Shown one piece after another: positions 32,384 to 40,909 of a DNA stretch of 43,921 nt. This stretch comes from Megasphaera sp. UBA5897. Its GTDB lineage: Bacteria; Bacillota; Negativicutes; Veillonellales; Megasphaeraceae. How positions within the stretch are numbered: position 1 is the stretch's first letter; each line of letters opens with the position of its first letter. The DNA lies in the NCBI GenBank assembly GCA_002431345.1, contig DJEN01000013.1:13003-56923 (forward strand). The letters are read 5' to 3'. Below the pieces are notes generated by a model that was given only the letters and a program-made list of their open reading frames with translations, made no database searches and had not been told where the DNA came from. The position numbers and the translations under genes were made by a program.

Positions 32384-33846
32384 TACAAATCCTCTCCTCC
32401 ATATATCATAGCACACAATTGCCGACGCTGCTTGATTTTCTCAGGCAGCCCTTCGACATAGCGGTCTACATCTTTTGGCATATACAGTTTTTCCAAACTG
32501 TGCCCGTCACGGCAGACAAACTTCGTTGCGCTGCCGGGACCGGCTGCCAACACGGTCTGCCGTTCTTCCATCATTTCTATATTATATGCGCTAATCGTGC
32601 CGGGCAGAGCATAGCCCACGTTGGCAAAACTAACGGCCATATACTGCTGCCGATACATGTAATACGGTATATAGGATGCCTGCTGCAGCATGTGTCTGCA
32701 AAGTGCCAGCATCGCCCGTACAGAAGCGGCATCCGGAATGTCATCCCGCAGGGGATGATGGAACAAGGGAGCCCGTTTTTTTAATGCTAACGTATGAATT
32801 GTAACATTTTCTGGGTGCAGTTGGCAAACGATTTCCATATTTTCCCGCATATCTTCTACGGTTTGCTGCGGAAGTCCGGCAATAAAATCCATATTGACAA
32901 TGGGAAAAGCCATTTGTCTGCATCGGTCGTACATCTGATACACGGCATCTACCGTATGCTGCCGGCCTATCGTATCCAGCAAATGCTGCTGCATCGTCTG
33001 CGGATTGACGCTGATGCGGTTGACACCGTACTGCCTGAGCATGGCCAGCATTTCCTGCGTCGCCGTATCCGGCCGGCCGGCTTCTACAGTCCATTCGATG
33101 CCTTGAGGAATCTGGCACTGTATAGCCGCTATGATGCGCTGCAGCAGCGGCAGCGGCAGACAAGTCGGCGTACCGCCGCCTACATAAACAGAATGCACCT
33201 GCAGGCCATACTGTCGGCAAAGCTGGCCAATATCAGCCAAATCCCGTTCCACAGCTTCTGCAAAGCGCTGCAAAAAAAACGCATCTTCCTGAAAAATAAG
33301 CTTTGAAGGAAACGAGCAGTACATGCAGTGGCTAGGACAGTACGGGATGCCTACGTACAGAGAAATCGTGCGGCTGGGATTCATCACATACGGCCGCTGT
33401 ATGACAGCCATGTCTACCAAATCCTGCGCCGTTTCTTCCTGCGTGTGATACGTACGGCATACATAATCTTTGGCACTGTCCGGCGTCAGCCCCTGATCCA
33501 GCAGCCGGTGAATCAATTTGGTAGGACGCACGCCGATTAAGGTGCCCCACAGACTATCCGGCATGCCGCAAAACCGCTGATGCCACTGCAGCAGACATTC
33601 TTTTATATCATCCCGCCTGTGGCCTTGTCTAAAAATCCAGGCTTCACTTTGCCAAGATGTCTGTTCCTGCTGATATGTACAAGCCAAATGGAGACGGCCG
33701 TCCTGTTCTTCCAAGATGACCGAAGCCCCTACGGACTGTATTTCGTGTCCTCCTACATACCCGCAGGAAGCCATGACCTGTCCTACAAGGGAATGATATG
33801 CTTCCGGTCCCTTGTACCAATAAGTCTGTTGTTTATTTATCGTCAT
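32383..33846 (-). CDS. hemZ: HemZ-like radical SAM coproporphyrinogen dehydrogenase
   Basis: This 487-residue radical-SAM protein is of the HemN/HemZ group. The iron-sulfur/SAM motif CPSHCMYCSF gives Cys170, Cys174 and Cys177. SVYVGGGTPTCLPLPLLQRI and NMDFIAGLPQQTVEDM follow, and LKKRAPLFH matches HemZ proteins. HemZ is predicted to convert coproporphyrinogen III to protoporphyrinogen IX anaerobically, though several relatives have other roles. No other haem-synthesis gene is present here. The start at 33846 lies 14 bases inside the end of fur, with GGGAG upstream, so the two are coupled. Confidence 0.85.
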   Translation of the reverse strand: MTINKQQTYWYKGPEAYHSLVGQVMASCGYVGGHEIQSVGASVILEEQDGRLHLACTYQQEQTSWQSEAWIFRQGHRRDDIKECLLQWHQRFCGMPDSLWGTLIGVRPTKLIHRLLDQGLTPDSAKDYVCRTYHTQEETAQDLVDMAVIQRPYVMNPSRTISLYVGIPYCPSHCMYCSFPSKLIFQEDAFFLQRFAEAVERDLADIGQLCRQYGLQVHSVYVGGGTPTCLPLPLLQRIIAAIQCQIPQGIEWTVEAGRPDTATQEMLAMLRQYGVNRISVNPQTMQQHLLDTIGRQHTVDAVYQMYDRCRQMAFPIVNMDFIAGLPQQTVEDMRENMEIVCQLHPENVTIHTLALKKRAPLFHHPLRDDIPDAASVRAMLALCRHMLQQASYIPYYMYRQQYMAVSFANVGYALPGTISAYNIEMMEERQTVLAAGPGSATKFVCRDGHSLEKLYMPKDVDRYVEGLPEKIKQRRQLCAMIYGGEDL

Positions 33847-34342
33847 GGGCTCCCATTTCTGCCTGCCGTTTCTTTTCGCATTCTTCACAATAGCCATATA
33901 CTTTCAGCTGATGGTCTACCGTATGAAAATGCAGTTGTTTTTGTAAAATGGATTCCAGCGTTTCCAGCAAGTCATCCTGGCATTCCCATACTTTGCCGCA
34001 TCCCAGGCAAATCAGATGATGATGGAAATGGCCTTCGTTATCACGGTCGTTTAATTCATAGCGGCTGCAGCCGTCATCAAAATCGAGTTTTTTCAGCAAA
34101 TCCATTTCCGTAAATAAATCCAGTGTGCGGTATACCGTAGCCAAGCCAATATCCGGGGCCATTTTCTTAACTAATTCAAATACTTCTTCTGCGCTCATAT
34201 GACGAATCGGACTTTCGACAAAAGCTTTTAAAATGACTTGCCGCTGCGAAGTCATCTTATATTTTTTGTCTTTAATTTTTTCTTTCATGCGCTTCATCAT
34301 GACACTCATAATTTCTTCTTTACTGGTTTTGTTATTTTCCAT
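33833..34342 (-). CDS. Fur-family transcriptional regulator
   Basis: This 169-residue regulator carries the winged helix-turn-helix (KMTSQRQVILKAFVESPIRH, then GLATVYRTLDLFTEMDLL), the histidine-rich metal site GHFHHHLIC and two CxxC pairs (CLGCG and CEEC) for structural zinc. Fur, PerR and Zur cannot be separated by eye. GHFHHHLICLGCGKV resembles ferric-uptake or peroxide regulators. It sits between a membrane permease and hemZ, and overlaps both (11 and 14 bases), which suggests coordinated translation with haem synthesis. Confidence 0.92.
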   Translation of the reverse strand: MENNKTSKEEIMSVMMKRMKEKIKDKKYKMTSQRQVILKAFVESPIRHMSAEEVFELVKKMAPDIGLATVYRTLDLFTEMDLLKKLDFDDGCSRYELNDRDNEGHFHHHLICLGCGKVWECQDDLLETLESILQKQLHFHTVDHQLKVYGYCEECEKKRQAEMGAHDDK

Positions 34343-35408
34343 AATTATTCATCGCCTTTTCTTTGTATGTTTTATAAAACCATAAATGCCTGCCTAAAAT
34401 TTGTAAAACGGCTGTTACCGGAACTGTCAATATCATACCGGCAACGCCAAACAGCGTGCCGCCAATCAGCAAAGCAATGACAATCACGACCGGATGCAGA
34501 CTGATAACGGCACCCATTACCTGCGGCATAATGAGGTGGCTGTCCACCTGCTGAATGACAATGTAAAAAATCAACACCTTAAACGACAAGGATAAATCGA
34601 CCGTCGCTCCCAGCAAAATAGCCGGGATGGCACCGACAATGGGCCCGACAATGGGAATCCATTCGGTAATGGCTGCCAATAGGCCAATGACCATCGGATA
34701 CGGTACCCCCATAATCCACATGCCCAAGAAGGTCAGGGCAGCAATAATGCAGCTCATTAAGATTTGCCCGCGGATATACCGGCTCAGCACATGTTCAATT
34801 TCGTTAAATACCTGCTGCAGCTGTCCCTGATACGCAGACGGATACAGTTTGACAAACGAACGCACCATACGGCTACCGTCCTTCATAAAGTAAAACGTAA
34901 TAAAGGGAACGACAAAAAATTCTACGACCGTACCGGCAATGGCAAATACAGACCGAATCAGGTCAGTTACGCCTTCAATGCCGTAATTGCCTACCTTGAC
35001 AAAGGTATCATTAATAATGCCTTTTACCTGCTCTGGAATATAAAACTGCGTTTGTTCATTTTCCAGCTGATTCACCAAAGCGGCTGTCTGCGCCACCAAC
35101 GTATTAAAATTGGCCGCCAATAAATTGACCTGCATGACCAGTGGCTTGAGAATGCTGTTGGTAATAATCGCTACTAAGACAATCAACAGGAAAAAGGAAA
35201 TAATGATAGCCAAATCGACAGGAAGATGCCGATGAGTCAGGCGCAAACATCCTTTTAGTACCAAATCCCGAATGGGAATCAAAATAAATGTCAAAATAAG
35301 CGAAATGACAACAGGCCAATATACAGCGTGCACAGAAAGGAACAGGCCAAACACCAGCGCAGCCAAGACCACGCGCAGCCAAAATTGTGATTCCTTATAT
35401 ACAGACAT
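34332..35408 (-). CDS. AI-2E-family transporter
   Basis: This membrane protein of 358 residues is of the YtvI/YdiK/PerM family, with about seven TM segments and the conserved NLLAANFNTLVAQTAALVNQ loop and a re-entrant helix. TYPE signatures include ITEWIPIVGPIVGAIPAILL and HPVVIVIALLIGGTLFGVAG. Members were linked to autoinducer-2 export or to ion/proton antiport. The substrate here is unknown. GGAGG precedes the ATG, which lies 3 bases after the MBL gene. Confidence 0.9.
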   Translation of the reverse strand: MSVYKESQFWLRVVLAALVFGLFLSVHAVYWPVVISLILTFILIPIRDLVLKGCLRLTHRHLPVDLAIIISFFLLIVLVAIITNSILKPLVMQVNLLAANFNTLVAQTAALVNQLENEQTQFYIPEQVKGIINDTFVKVGNYGIEGVTDLIRSVFAIAGTVVEFFVVPFITFYFMKDGSRMVRSFVKLYPSAYQGQLQQVFNEIEHVLSRYIRGQILMSCIIAALTFLGMWIMGVPYPMVIGLLAAITEWIPIVGPIVGAIPAILLGATVDLSLSFKVLIFYIVIQQVDSHLIMPQVMGAVISLHPVVIVIALLIGGTLFGVAGMILTVPVTAVLQILGRHLWFYKTYKEKAMNNYGK

Positions 35409-35411
35409 CGG

Positions 35412-36047
35412 TTACCAGCCTCCGTCCAAATACGGATTGCCCCGTCTTTCTTCTCCAATCGTCGAAGCCGGTCCGTGTCCCGGAAGCACTACTGTATCAT
35501 CCGGCAGCGGCATGAGTTTCGTATTGATGCTGTCAATCAGCGTTTGGGCCGAACCGCCGTATAAATCCGTACGACCTACAGAGTATCTAAACAAGGTATC
35601 GCCGGAAAAAACGACGCCTTCGCCATACAGGCTCATGCCGCCCGGCGTATGTCCCGGTGTTTCCAATGCCGTAAAATTTAGATGCCCCAGTGTAATATGT
35701 TCACCATCGGCTACGATATGGTCCGGCGATTCGCATTTGATTTCTTTCCCCATAAACATAGACAAGTTGTTGCGGGAATTGCTGATCAACTCTTTATCGC
35801 CTTTTCCGACATATACGGGTACATTTTTATAGTTGCGCAGTTCCTGCAGCGCTCCAATATGGTCTGCATGACCATGAGTCAGGAAAATAAACTGCAAATG
35901 CAGTTGGTTATCCTGCAGTGCCCGATCTATTTTTTGATAATCCCATGCGGGATCAATGACCATGGCATCTCTGGTTTCACTGTCATAGACAATGTAGCAG
36001 TTGGTCATGACCGGACCGAGTACCATCGACATATATTGCATACTCAT
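35412..36047 (-). CDS. MBL-fold metallohydrolase (glyoxalase II-like)
   Basis: This 211-residue protein has the metal motif THGHADHIG (HxHxDH). Further metal ligands lie in LETPGHTPGGMSL, VFSGDTLF and VLPGHGP. The fold matches hydroxyacylglutathione-hydrolase-like small MBL proteins found near relA-dtd in many Firmicutes. The physiological thioester substrate is unknown. AGGAGG precedes the ATG with 8-base spacing, 18 bases after dtd. Confidence 0.92.
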   Translation of the reverse strand: MSMQYMSMVLGPVMTNCYIVYDSETRDAMVIDPAWDYQKIDRALQDNQLHLQFIFLTHGHADHIGALQELRNYKNVPVYVGKGDKELISNSRNNLSMFMGKEIKCESPDHIVADGEHITLGHLNFTALETPGHTPGGMSLYGEGVVFSGDTLFRYSVGRTDLYGGSAQTLIDSINTKLMPLPDDTVVLPGHGPASTIGEERRGNPYLDGGW

Positions 36048-36065
36048 CGTATATTCCTCCTCGTG

Positions 36066-36515
36066 TTAAAAAACCTTTTTGCTGTCCACCAAAATCGTCA
36101 CCGGGCCGTGATTGGCCAGCGTGACAACCATTTCCGTACGGAACCGCCCTGTCTCAGTGTGAATTCCCAAAGCCTGCATGGCTGCTACAAACTGCGTATA
36201 TAATTGCTCAGCCATCTCCGGCGGCGCAGCCTGCGTAAAGCTGGGCCGTCTGCCGTGCCGTATATCGCCGTACAGCGTAAACTGGGATACTACCAGCAGC
36301 TGTCCCTGTACATCGAGCAGCGACAAATTCAGTTTACCCGCCTCATCTTCAAAAATACGCATATGGGATATTTTATCAGCCATATATCGCACATCTTTTT
36401 CATCGTCATCAGCGGCTACGCCCAGCAGCACTGTCAGTCCCGGGCCAATGCGGCCTGTTTCAATGCCTTCGGACGTCACGCTGGATGACAGTGTCTTTTG
36501 TACTACTGCCCGCAT
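36066..36515 (-). CDS. dtd: D-aminoacyl-tRNA deacylase
   Basis: This 149-residue enzyme removes D-amino acids (and glycine) from mischarged tRNA. The N-terminus MRAVVQKTLSSSVTSEG, the SQFTLYGD segment and the NHGPVTILVDS cross-subunit motif (the Gly-cisPro region) are all present. The ATG overlaps the relA stop by one base, so translation is coupled. It matches the widespread relA-dtd gene order. Confidence 0.97.
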   Translation of the reverse strand: MRAVVQKTLSSSVTSEGIETGRIGPGLTVLLGVAADDDEKDVRYMADKISHMRIFEDEAGKLNLSLLDVQGQLLVVSQFTLYGDIRHGRRPSFTQAAPPEMAEQLYTQFVAAMQALGIHTETGRFRTEMVVTLANHGPVTILVDSKKVF

Positions 36516-38713
36516 TATTGTGCTCCTCCTGTATACCGCTGTACGGTGTAAACATCTTTCAAGCGGCGGATTTTGGTCGTAATAAATTCAAACTGGGCCA
36601 AATCCTTGATACTGATGCCCATATGAATCGTGACGTTTTTCGTATCATTCACTTTAGCGTTGACACTGAGCACGGAAATTTTCATTTCTGCCAATGTCGC
36701 CATAATGTCAGCCATAATCCCCGTTCTGTCATAGGCAACGATTTCCATATTGACTTCGAAATTTTCATTGCCGCCATAATCCCATTCAACATCAATCAGC
36801 CGGTCAATATCATTTTGATTATTGCTGATATTGGGGCAATCTGCCCGGTGGACGGATACGCCGCGTCCCCGCGTAATAAAGCCAATAATCGGGTCGCCCG
36901 GTACAGGACTGCAGCATTTGGCCAAACGTACCAAGAGACCTGGCTCTCCTTTGACTAAAATGCCGCTGCCGTTGGATTTGACCTGCTTTTTCGGCTTCAG
37001 TTTTTCAATCGCTGCCAGGCTTCCTTTTTCTTCCTGCTTCTGCACATCTTTTTTGTGCAGTTCCAGCAGCTTGATCAACACCGTATTGACAGCAAAGCCG
37101 CCATACCCTACAGCAGCTACCAAATCGTCTTCCGTACCGGCGTTCATCTGCTTGGCAACGCGGGCCAGCCGTCCTGCCGTGTTGAGCACTTTCCAGTCAT
37201 GTCCCAAACGCTTGCATTCCCGTTCCAGTGCTTCCGCGCCTTTCAGGATATTATCTTCCCGATTTTCTTTCTTAAACCAGTTGCGGATTTTGGAACGGCT
37301 TTCCGAACTGCCGACAATATTCAACCAGTCCAGACTGGGCTTGCCTACTTTGGAGGTAATGATTTCGACAATATCACCGTTCTTTAACTGATAATCCAGC
37401 GGCACGATTTTACCGTTGATTTTGGCACCTACGCAGCGATGCCCTACATCAGTATGAATACGGTAGGCAAAATCAATGGGGATAGCCCCCTGCGGCAAAT
37501 CGATGACATCGCCGCGCGGCGAAAAGACAAATACTTCATCCGAAAAGGCATCCAGTTTCAAGGCATTGACAAATTCTTTCGGGTTGCTCGTATCCTGCCA
37601 TTCCAACAAATTGCGGAGCCAGCCCATTTTTTCATCAAACTCATTTTTAGTCGCCGTCTGATTGCCTTCTTTATACCGCCAGTGGGCTGCAATGCCGTAT
37701 TCGGCAATATGATGCATTTCCCATGTACGAATCTGAATTTCTACAGGCTGCCCCCGTGTCCCAATAACCGTCGTATGCAGCGACTGATAGTTATTGGGCT
37801 TCGGCATGGCAATATAATCTTTGAAGCGGTACGGCAGCGGTTTCCACAGGCTGTGGACAATCCCCAAAACACCATAACAGTCTTTTACCGTATCGACAAT
37901 AACCCGGACGGCAAATAAGTCATATACTTGGCTTAAATCCCGGTTATCCTTTTTCATTTTTTTATAAATACTGTAAAAATGCTTCGGACGGCCGTTGATT
38001 TCACATTTGATATGGGCTTCATCCAATGCTTTTTTCAATACATCGATGGCTTCATTGACGATTTCTTCCCGGACATGCCGTTTTTGTTTCATTTGGTCCA
38101 CGAGATCGTAGTATTTATCGGGTTCCAAATAGCGGAACGATAAATCTTCCAATTCCCATTTAATATTGAAAATCCCCAGTCGATGTGCCAGCGGGGCAAA
38201 AATTTCCAAGGTTTCCTGGGCAATCCGCTTTTGCTTATCACTGCGCATATACCGCAGGGTCCGCATGTTGTGTAGCCTGTCTGCCAGTTTGATGACGACG
38301 ACGCGGACATCTTTGGCCATTGCCAAAAACATTTTCCGCATGCTGTTCAGCTGCTGGTCTTCTTTGGTCCGATAATTCAGGCGGCTCAGTTTAGTAACGC
38401 CGTCTACCAAAAATGCTACTTCTTTGCCAAATAAATTTTTTAAATCATCCAGCGTATAGCTCGTATCTTCTACGACATCATGCAGCAGGGATGCCGTAAT
38501 CGTTTTGGTGTCAATTTTCATATCAGCCAAAATCTGCGCAACTGCCAAGGGATGGATGATATACGGCTCACCGCTTGCACGACGTTGGTCTTTATGGGCT
38601 TCTTCAGCTAAATGAAATGCCTTTTTTACGTCTTCACAAGGCGCGTCGGGCTGATAACTGTGAATCGTATCCAATAATTTTTGGAATGCCTGGTCCTTAT
38701 CTTTCATTTCCAT
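36515..38713 (-). CDS. Bifunctional (p)ppGpp synthetase/hydrolase (RelA/SpoT)
   Basis: This 732-residue Rel protein controls the stringent response. The N-terminal HD hydrolase domain is intact (LLHDVVEDTSYTLDD, His78/Asp79), followed by the synthetase domain (YQSLHTTVIGTRGQPVEIQ), a TGS domain (FVFSPRGDVIDLPQGAIPID) and a C-terminal ACT domain. Both activities are therefore expected, giving the long Rel form. GGGGGAG precedes the ATG. It lies 14 bases after recJ and overlaps dtd. Confidence 0.96.
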   Translation of the reverse strand: MEMKDKDQAFQKLLDTIHSYQPDAPCEDVKKAFHLAEEAHKDQRRASGEPYIIHPLAVAQILADMKIDTKTITASLLHDVVEDTSYTLDDLKNLFGKEVAFLVDGVTKLSRLNYRTKEDQQLNSMRKMFLAMAKDVRVVVIKLADRLHNMRTLRYMRSDKQKRIAQETLEIFAPLAHRLGIFNIKWELEDLSFRYLEPDKYYDLVDQMKQKRHVREEIVNEAIDVLKKALDEAHIKCEINGRPKHFYSIYKKMKKDNRDLSQVYDLFAVRVIVDTVKDCYGVLGIVHSLWKPLPYRFKDYIAMPKPNNYQSLHTTVIGTRGQPVEIQIRTWEMHHIAEYGIAAHWRYKEGNQTATKNEFDEKMGWLRNLLEWQDTSNPKEFVNALKLDAFSDEVFVFSPRGDVIDLPQGAIPIDFAYRIHTDVGHRCVGAKINGKIVPLDYQLKNGDIVEIITSKVGKPSLDWLNIVGSSESRSKIRNWFKKENREDNILKGAEALERECKRLGHDWKVLNTAGRLARVAKQMNAGTEDDLVAAVGYGGFAVNTVLIKLLELHKKDVQKQEEKGSLAAIEKLKPKKQVKSNGSGILVKGEPGLLVRLAKCCSPVPGDPIIGFITRGRGVSVHRADCPNISNNQNDIDRLIDVEWDYGGNENFEVNMEIVAYDRTGIMADIMATLAEMKISVLSVNAKVNDTKNVTIHMGISIKDLAQFEFITTKIRRLKDVYTVQRYTGGAQ

Positions 38714-38727
38714 ATCGAATCTCCCCC

Positions 38728-40704
38728 TTAATCCTGACTATATTTTTGATATGTTTCAGACATATCCAGGCACATTTTTCCTGATAACATGGGAAAATAA
38801 TACGCCGGTCCGTCAGCATGCTGCCGGATGCACAGCACGCCGATTTCTTTTAATACCTGAATGGCTGCATAAATATCATGGGCTGCATACATGTCCGATA
38901 CGGCAGCCAATATCCGCTGCTGGGTCTGCCAAATCGGCATGCCCCAATCAGGAATAATCTTTTTTAATGCCAAATAAATGTCAATCATGACTGTCCGGTC
39001 AAGATGAATCACAGGCTCATGAAGATGAACGTCCTGCAGTACCAGCTGCGGTGAGGACATGCCGTTGAAGTCATTGCGTTCCAGTTGAAATGCCGCATCG
39101 ACTACGTCGCCTTCCATGACGGATTCGCAAAGGGCTGCCATCGACCAGCCTACACAGCTTATCTTAGTATGGTCTGCAGCCAGTACAAGACGTACATGCT
39201 GCTTATCTCTGCCTATCGGCCGGATTTCTTCGACACGGCACTGCGCCAGAGAAAATACAGGCCGGCTGTTGCCCATGCCATACGGTTCCAAACAGCTCAA
39301 TTCCTGAATCAAATCCAAGGTAATATCTGTACCGGTTAACGCCGTATCGATTGTGACGACAGGAATATAGTCATCGGCCGTCATCGTCTTAGCCGCGTAC
39401 TCATTGAGCCGCTGCCGGAAGGCTTCGATATGGCCGGCTTCAATCGAAAAGCCTGCCGCCATGGGATGCCCGCCGTACTGCAGCAGTAAATCATCGGCAT
39501 ACTGCAGCGCTTCGTACATATTAAAGCCCGCAATACTGCGGCATGACCCTTTCCCTACGCCGTCATGAATACTGATAACCAAGGCCGGACGGTAATACGT
39601 CTCTACCAGCCGGGAAGCCGCAATGCCAATCACGCCGACATGCCAGTCCGTGCCGGAAGCAATGAGCACGCCGTCATGTTCCCGGCCTTCTTTTTCAATT
39701 TGTTCGATGGCCTGCTTGGCAATCGTATGCTCGATATCCTGCCGTTCCCGATTCAGTTCACTCAATGTCTGTGCCATGTGCTTCGCTTTTTCACTATCCG
39801 TTTCCAGCAGCAGCCGCACTCCCTGCTCGGCATGACTGATACGGCCGGCTGCATTCAAGCGCGGTGCTGCCGTAAAGGCAATGCGTCCGGCACTGATTGT
39901 ATGTTTATCCAGCGAAGAAGCTTCCAATAATGCCTGCAGCCCTGTATTATGTCCTTCTTTCATCTGCTTCAGGCCGTGCTGTACCAGCAAACGATTTTCA
40001 TCTCGCAGTGGCACTAAATCGGCAATCGTTCCCAATGCGGCAATTTCAGTGTACCCGGAAAGAGGTTCTTTTTTCCGGTATGTCCATAAAGCTTGGCACA
40101 ATTTATAGGCCACGCCGGCTCCTGCTAAGTCTTTAAACGGATAGGCACAATCGGTTTGTTTGGGATTTAAAACGGCATAGGCGTTGGGAATTTGTGCCGG
40201 TGGTTCATGATGGTCTGTTACGATAATATCCAGTTTCGTTTTATATGCCTCAATCAGCTCATAGGAAGAAATGCCGCAGTCAACAGTAATCACTAAATCC
40301 GTCTGCTGGTCGGTCAGATGCTGCAGGGCTTCTTTATTCAACCCATACCCTTCGTTTTGCCGTTCCGGAATATAAAAAGACGGTACGGCACCCAACTCCG
40401 TCAGCACCATATATAATAACGATGTAGACGTAATACCATCTACATCGTAGTCGCCATAAATAATTATGTTTTCTCCCGCATCAATCCCCTGGCTGATGCG
40501 CTTTACCGCTTTCTCCATATCTTTCATCAAAAACGGGTCGTGTCCCTCAGCGCCTGTATCATACAAAAAATGCCGCGCCTCTTCTGCTGATGAAATAGTA
40601 CGATTTAATAAAACTTTTGCTAAAATTTCCGATATATGTAATTGTCCTGTTAGTGCTTGCACGGCAGCCGGTGAAGGCTCCATGATCTGCCAACGTTTTT
40701 GCAT
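38728..40704 (-). CDS. recJ: Single-stranded-DNA-specific exonuclease RecJ
   Basis: RecJ degrades single-stranded DNA 5' to 3' in repair. From the start at 40704 it has 658 residues, with motifs GDYDVDGITSTS (residues 84-95), the DHH motif in VTDHHEPPAQIP (about 164-166) and a C-terminal DHHA1 region plus an OB-fold. The extra C-terminal helical domain of Firmicutes RecJ is present. The start is uncertain: 40704 keeps the family KRW pattern, but its ATG is part of a TATAAT -10-like box and has no ribosome site. An internal ATG at 40683 or an upstream ATG at 40725 are alternatives. It heads the operon. Confidence 0.95.
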   Translation of the reverse strand: MQKRWQIMEPSPAAVQALTGQLHISEILAKVLLNRTISSAEEARHFLYDTGAEGHDPFLMKDMEKAVKRISQGIDAGENIIIYGDYDVDGITSTSLLYMVLTELGAVPSFYIPERQNEGYGLNKEALQHLTDQQTDLVITVDCGISSYELIEAYKTKLDIIVTDHHEPPAQIPNAYAVLNPKQTDCAYPFKDLAGAGVAYKLCQALWTYRKKEPLSGYTEIAALGTIADLVPLRDENRLLVQHGLKQMKEGHNTGLQALLEASSLDKHTISAGRIAFTAAPRLNAAGRISHAEQGVRLLLETDSEKAKHMAQTLSELNRERQDIEHTIAKQAIEQIEKEGREHDGVLIASGTDWHVGVIGIAASRLVETYYRPALVISIHDGVGKGSCRSIAGFNMYEALQYADDLLLQYGGHPMAAGFSIEAGHIEAFRQRLNEYAAKTMTADDYIPVVTIDTALTGTDITLDLIQELSCLEPYGMGNSRPVFSLAQCRVEEIRPIGRDKQHVRLVLAADHTKISCVGWSMAALCESVMEGDVVDAAFQLERNDFNGMSSPQLVLQDVHLHEPVIHLDRTVMIDIYLALKKIIPDWGMPIWQTQQRILAAVSDMYAAHDIYAAIQVLKEIGVLCIRQHADGPAYYFPMLSGKMCLDMSETYQKYSQD

Positions 40705-40731
40705 TATACCACAACACATTCTCACGAATAA
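40703..40731 (-). promoter_or_regulatory. Possible promoter overlapping the recJ start
   Basis: Minus-strand TTATTC (40726-40731) and TATAAT (40703-40708, with TGG extension) are spaced by 17 bases. The -10 box overlaps the ATG at 40704. If it is real, translation must begin downstream at 40683. If not, the true promoter lies further upstream. Confidence 0.4.
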
Positions 40732-40832
40732 TCACTTTCAATAATCATATGTCTATTCTACCACGTTCCATTCTCAAAATAAAGAAAATTATCGAAAAAA
40801 CTACTGTTTATTTTCATTTTTTTGAAAAACAA

Positions 40833-40872
40833 AAAAACACCCGCACTACACTCAGATAGTGCGGATGTTTTT
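40833..40872 (-). terminator. Terminator of the pyruvate:ferredoxin oxidoreductase gene
   Basis: A 16-bp stem with one G-U pair (40833-40848 with 40857-40872) is followed on the minus strand by T-runs (40837-40831 and on). It begins 37 bases past the stop at 40910. Confidence 0.9.
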
Positions 40873-40909
40873 ATTATGCAAGCGCTATGCAGCGCGTACA
40901 GTTGTCAGA

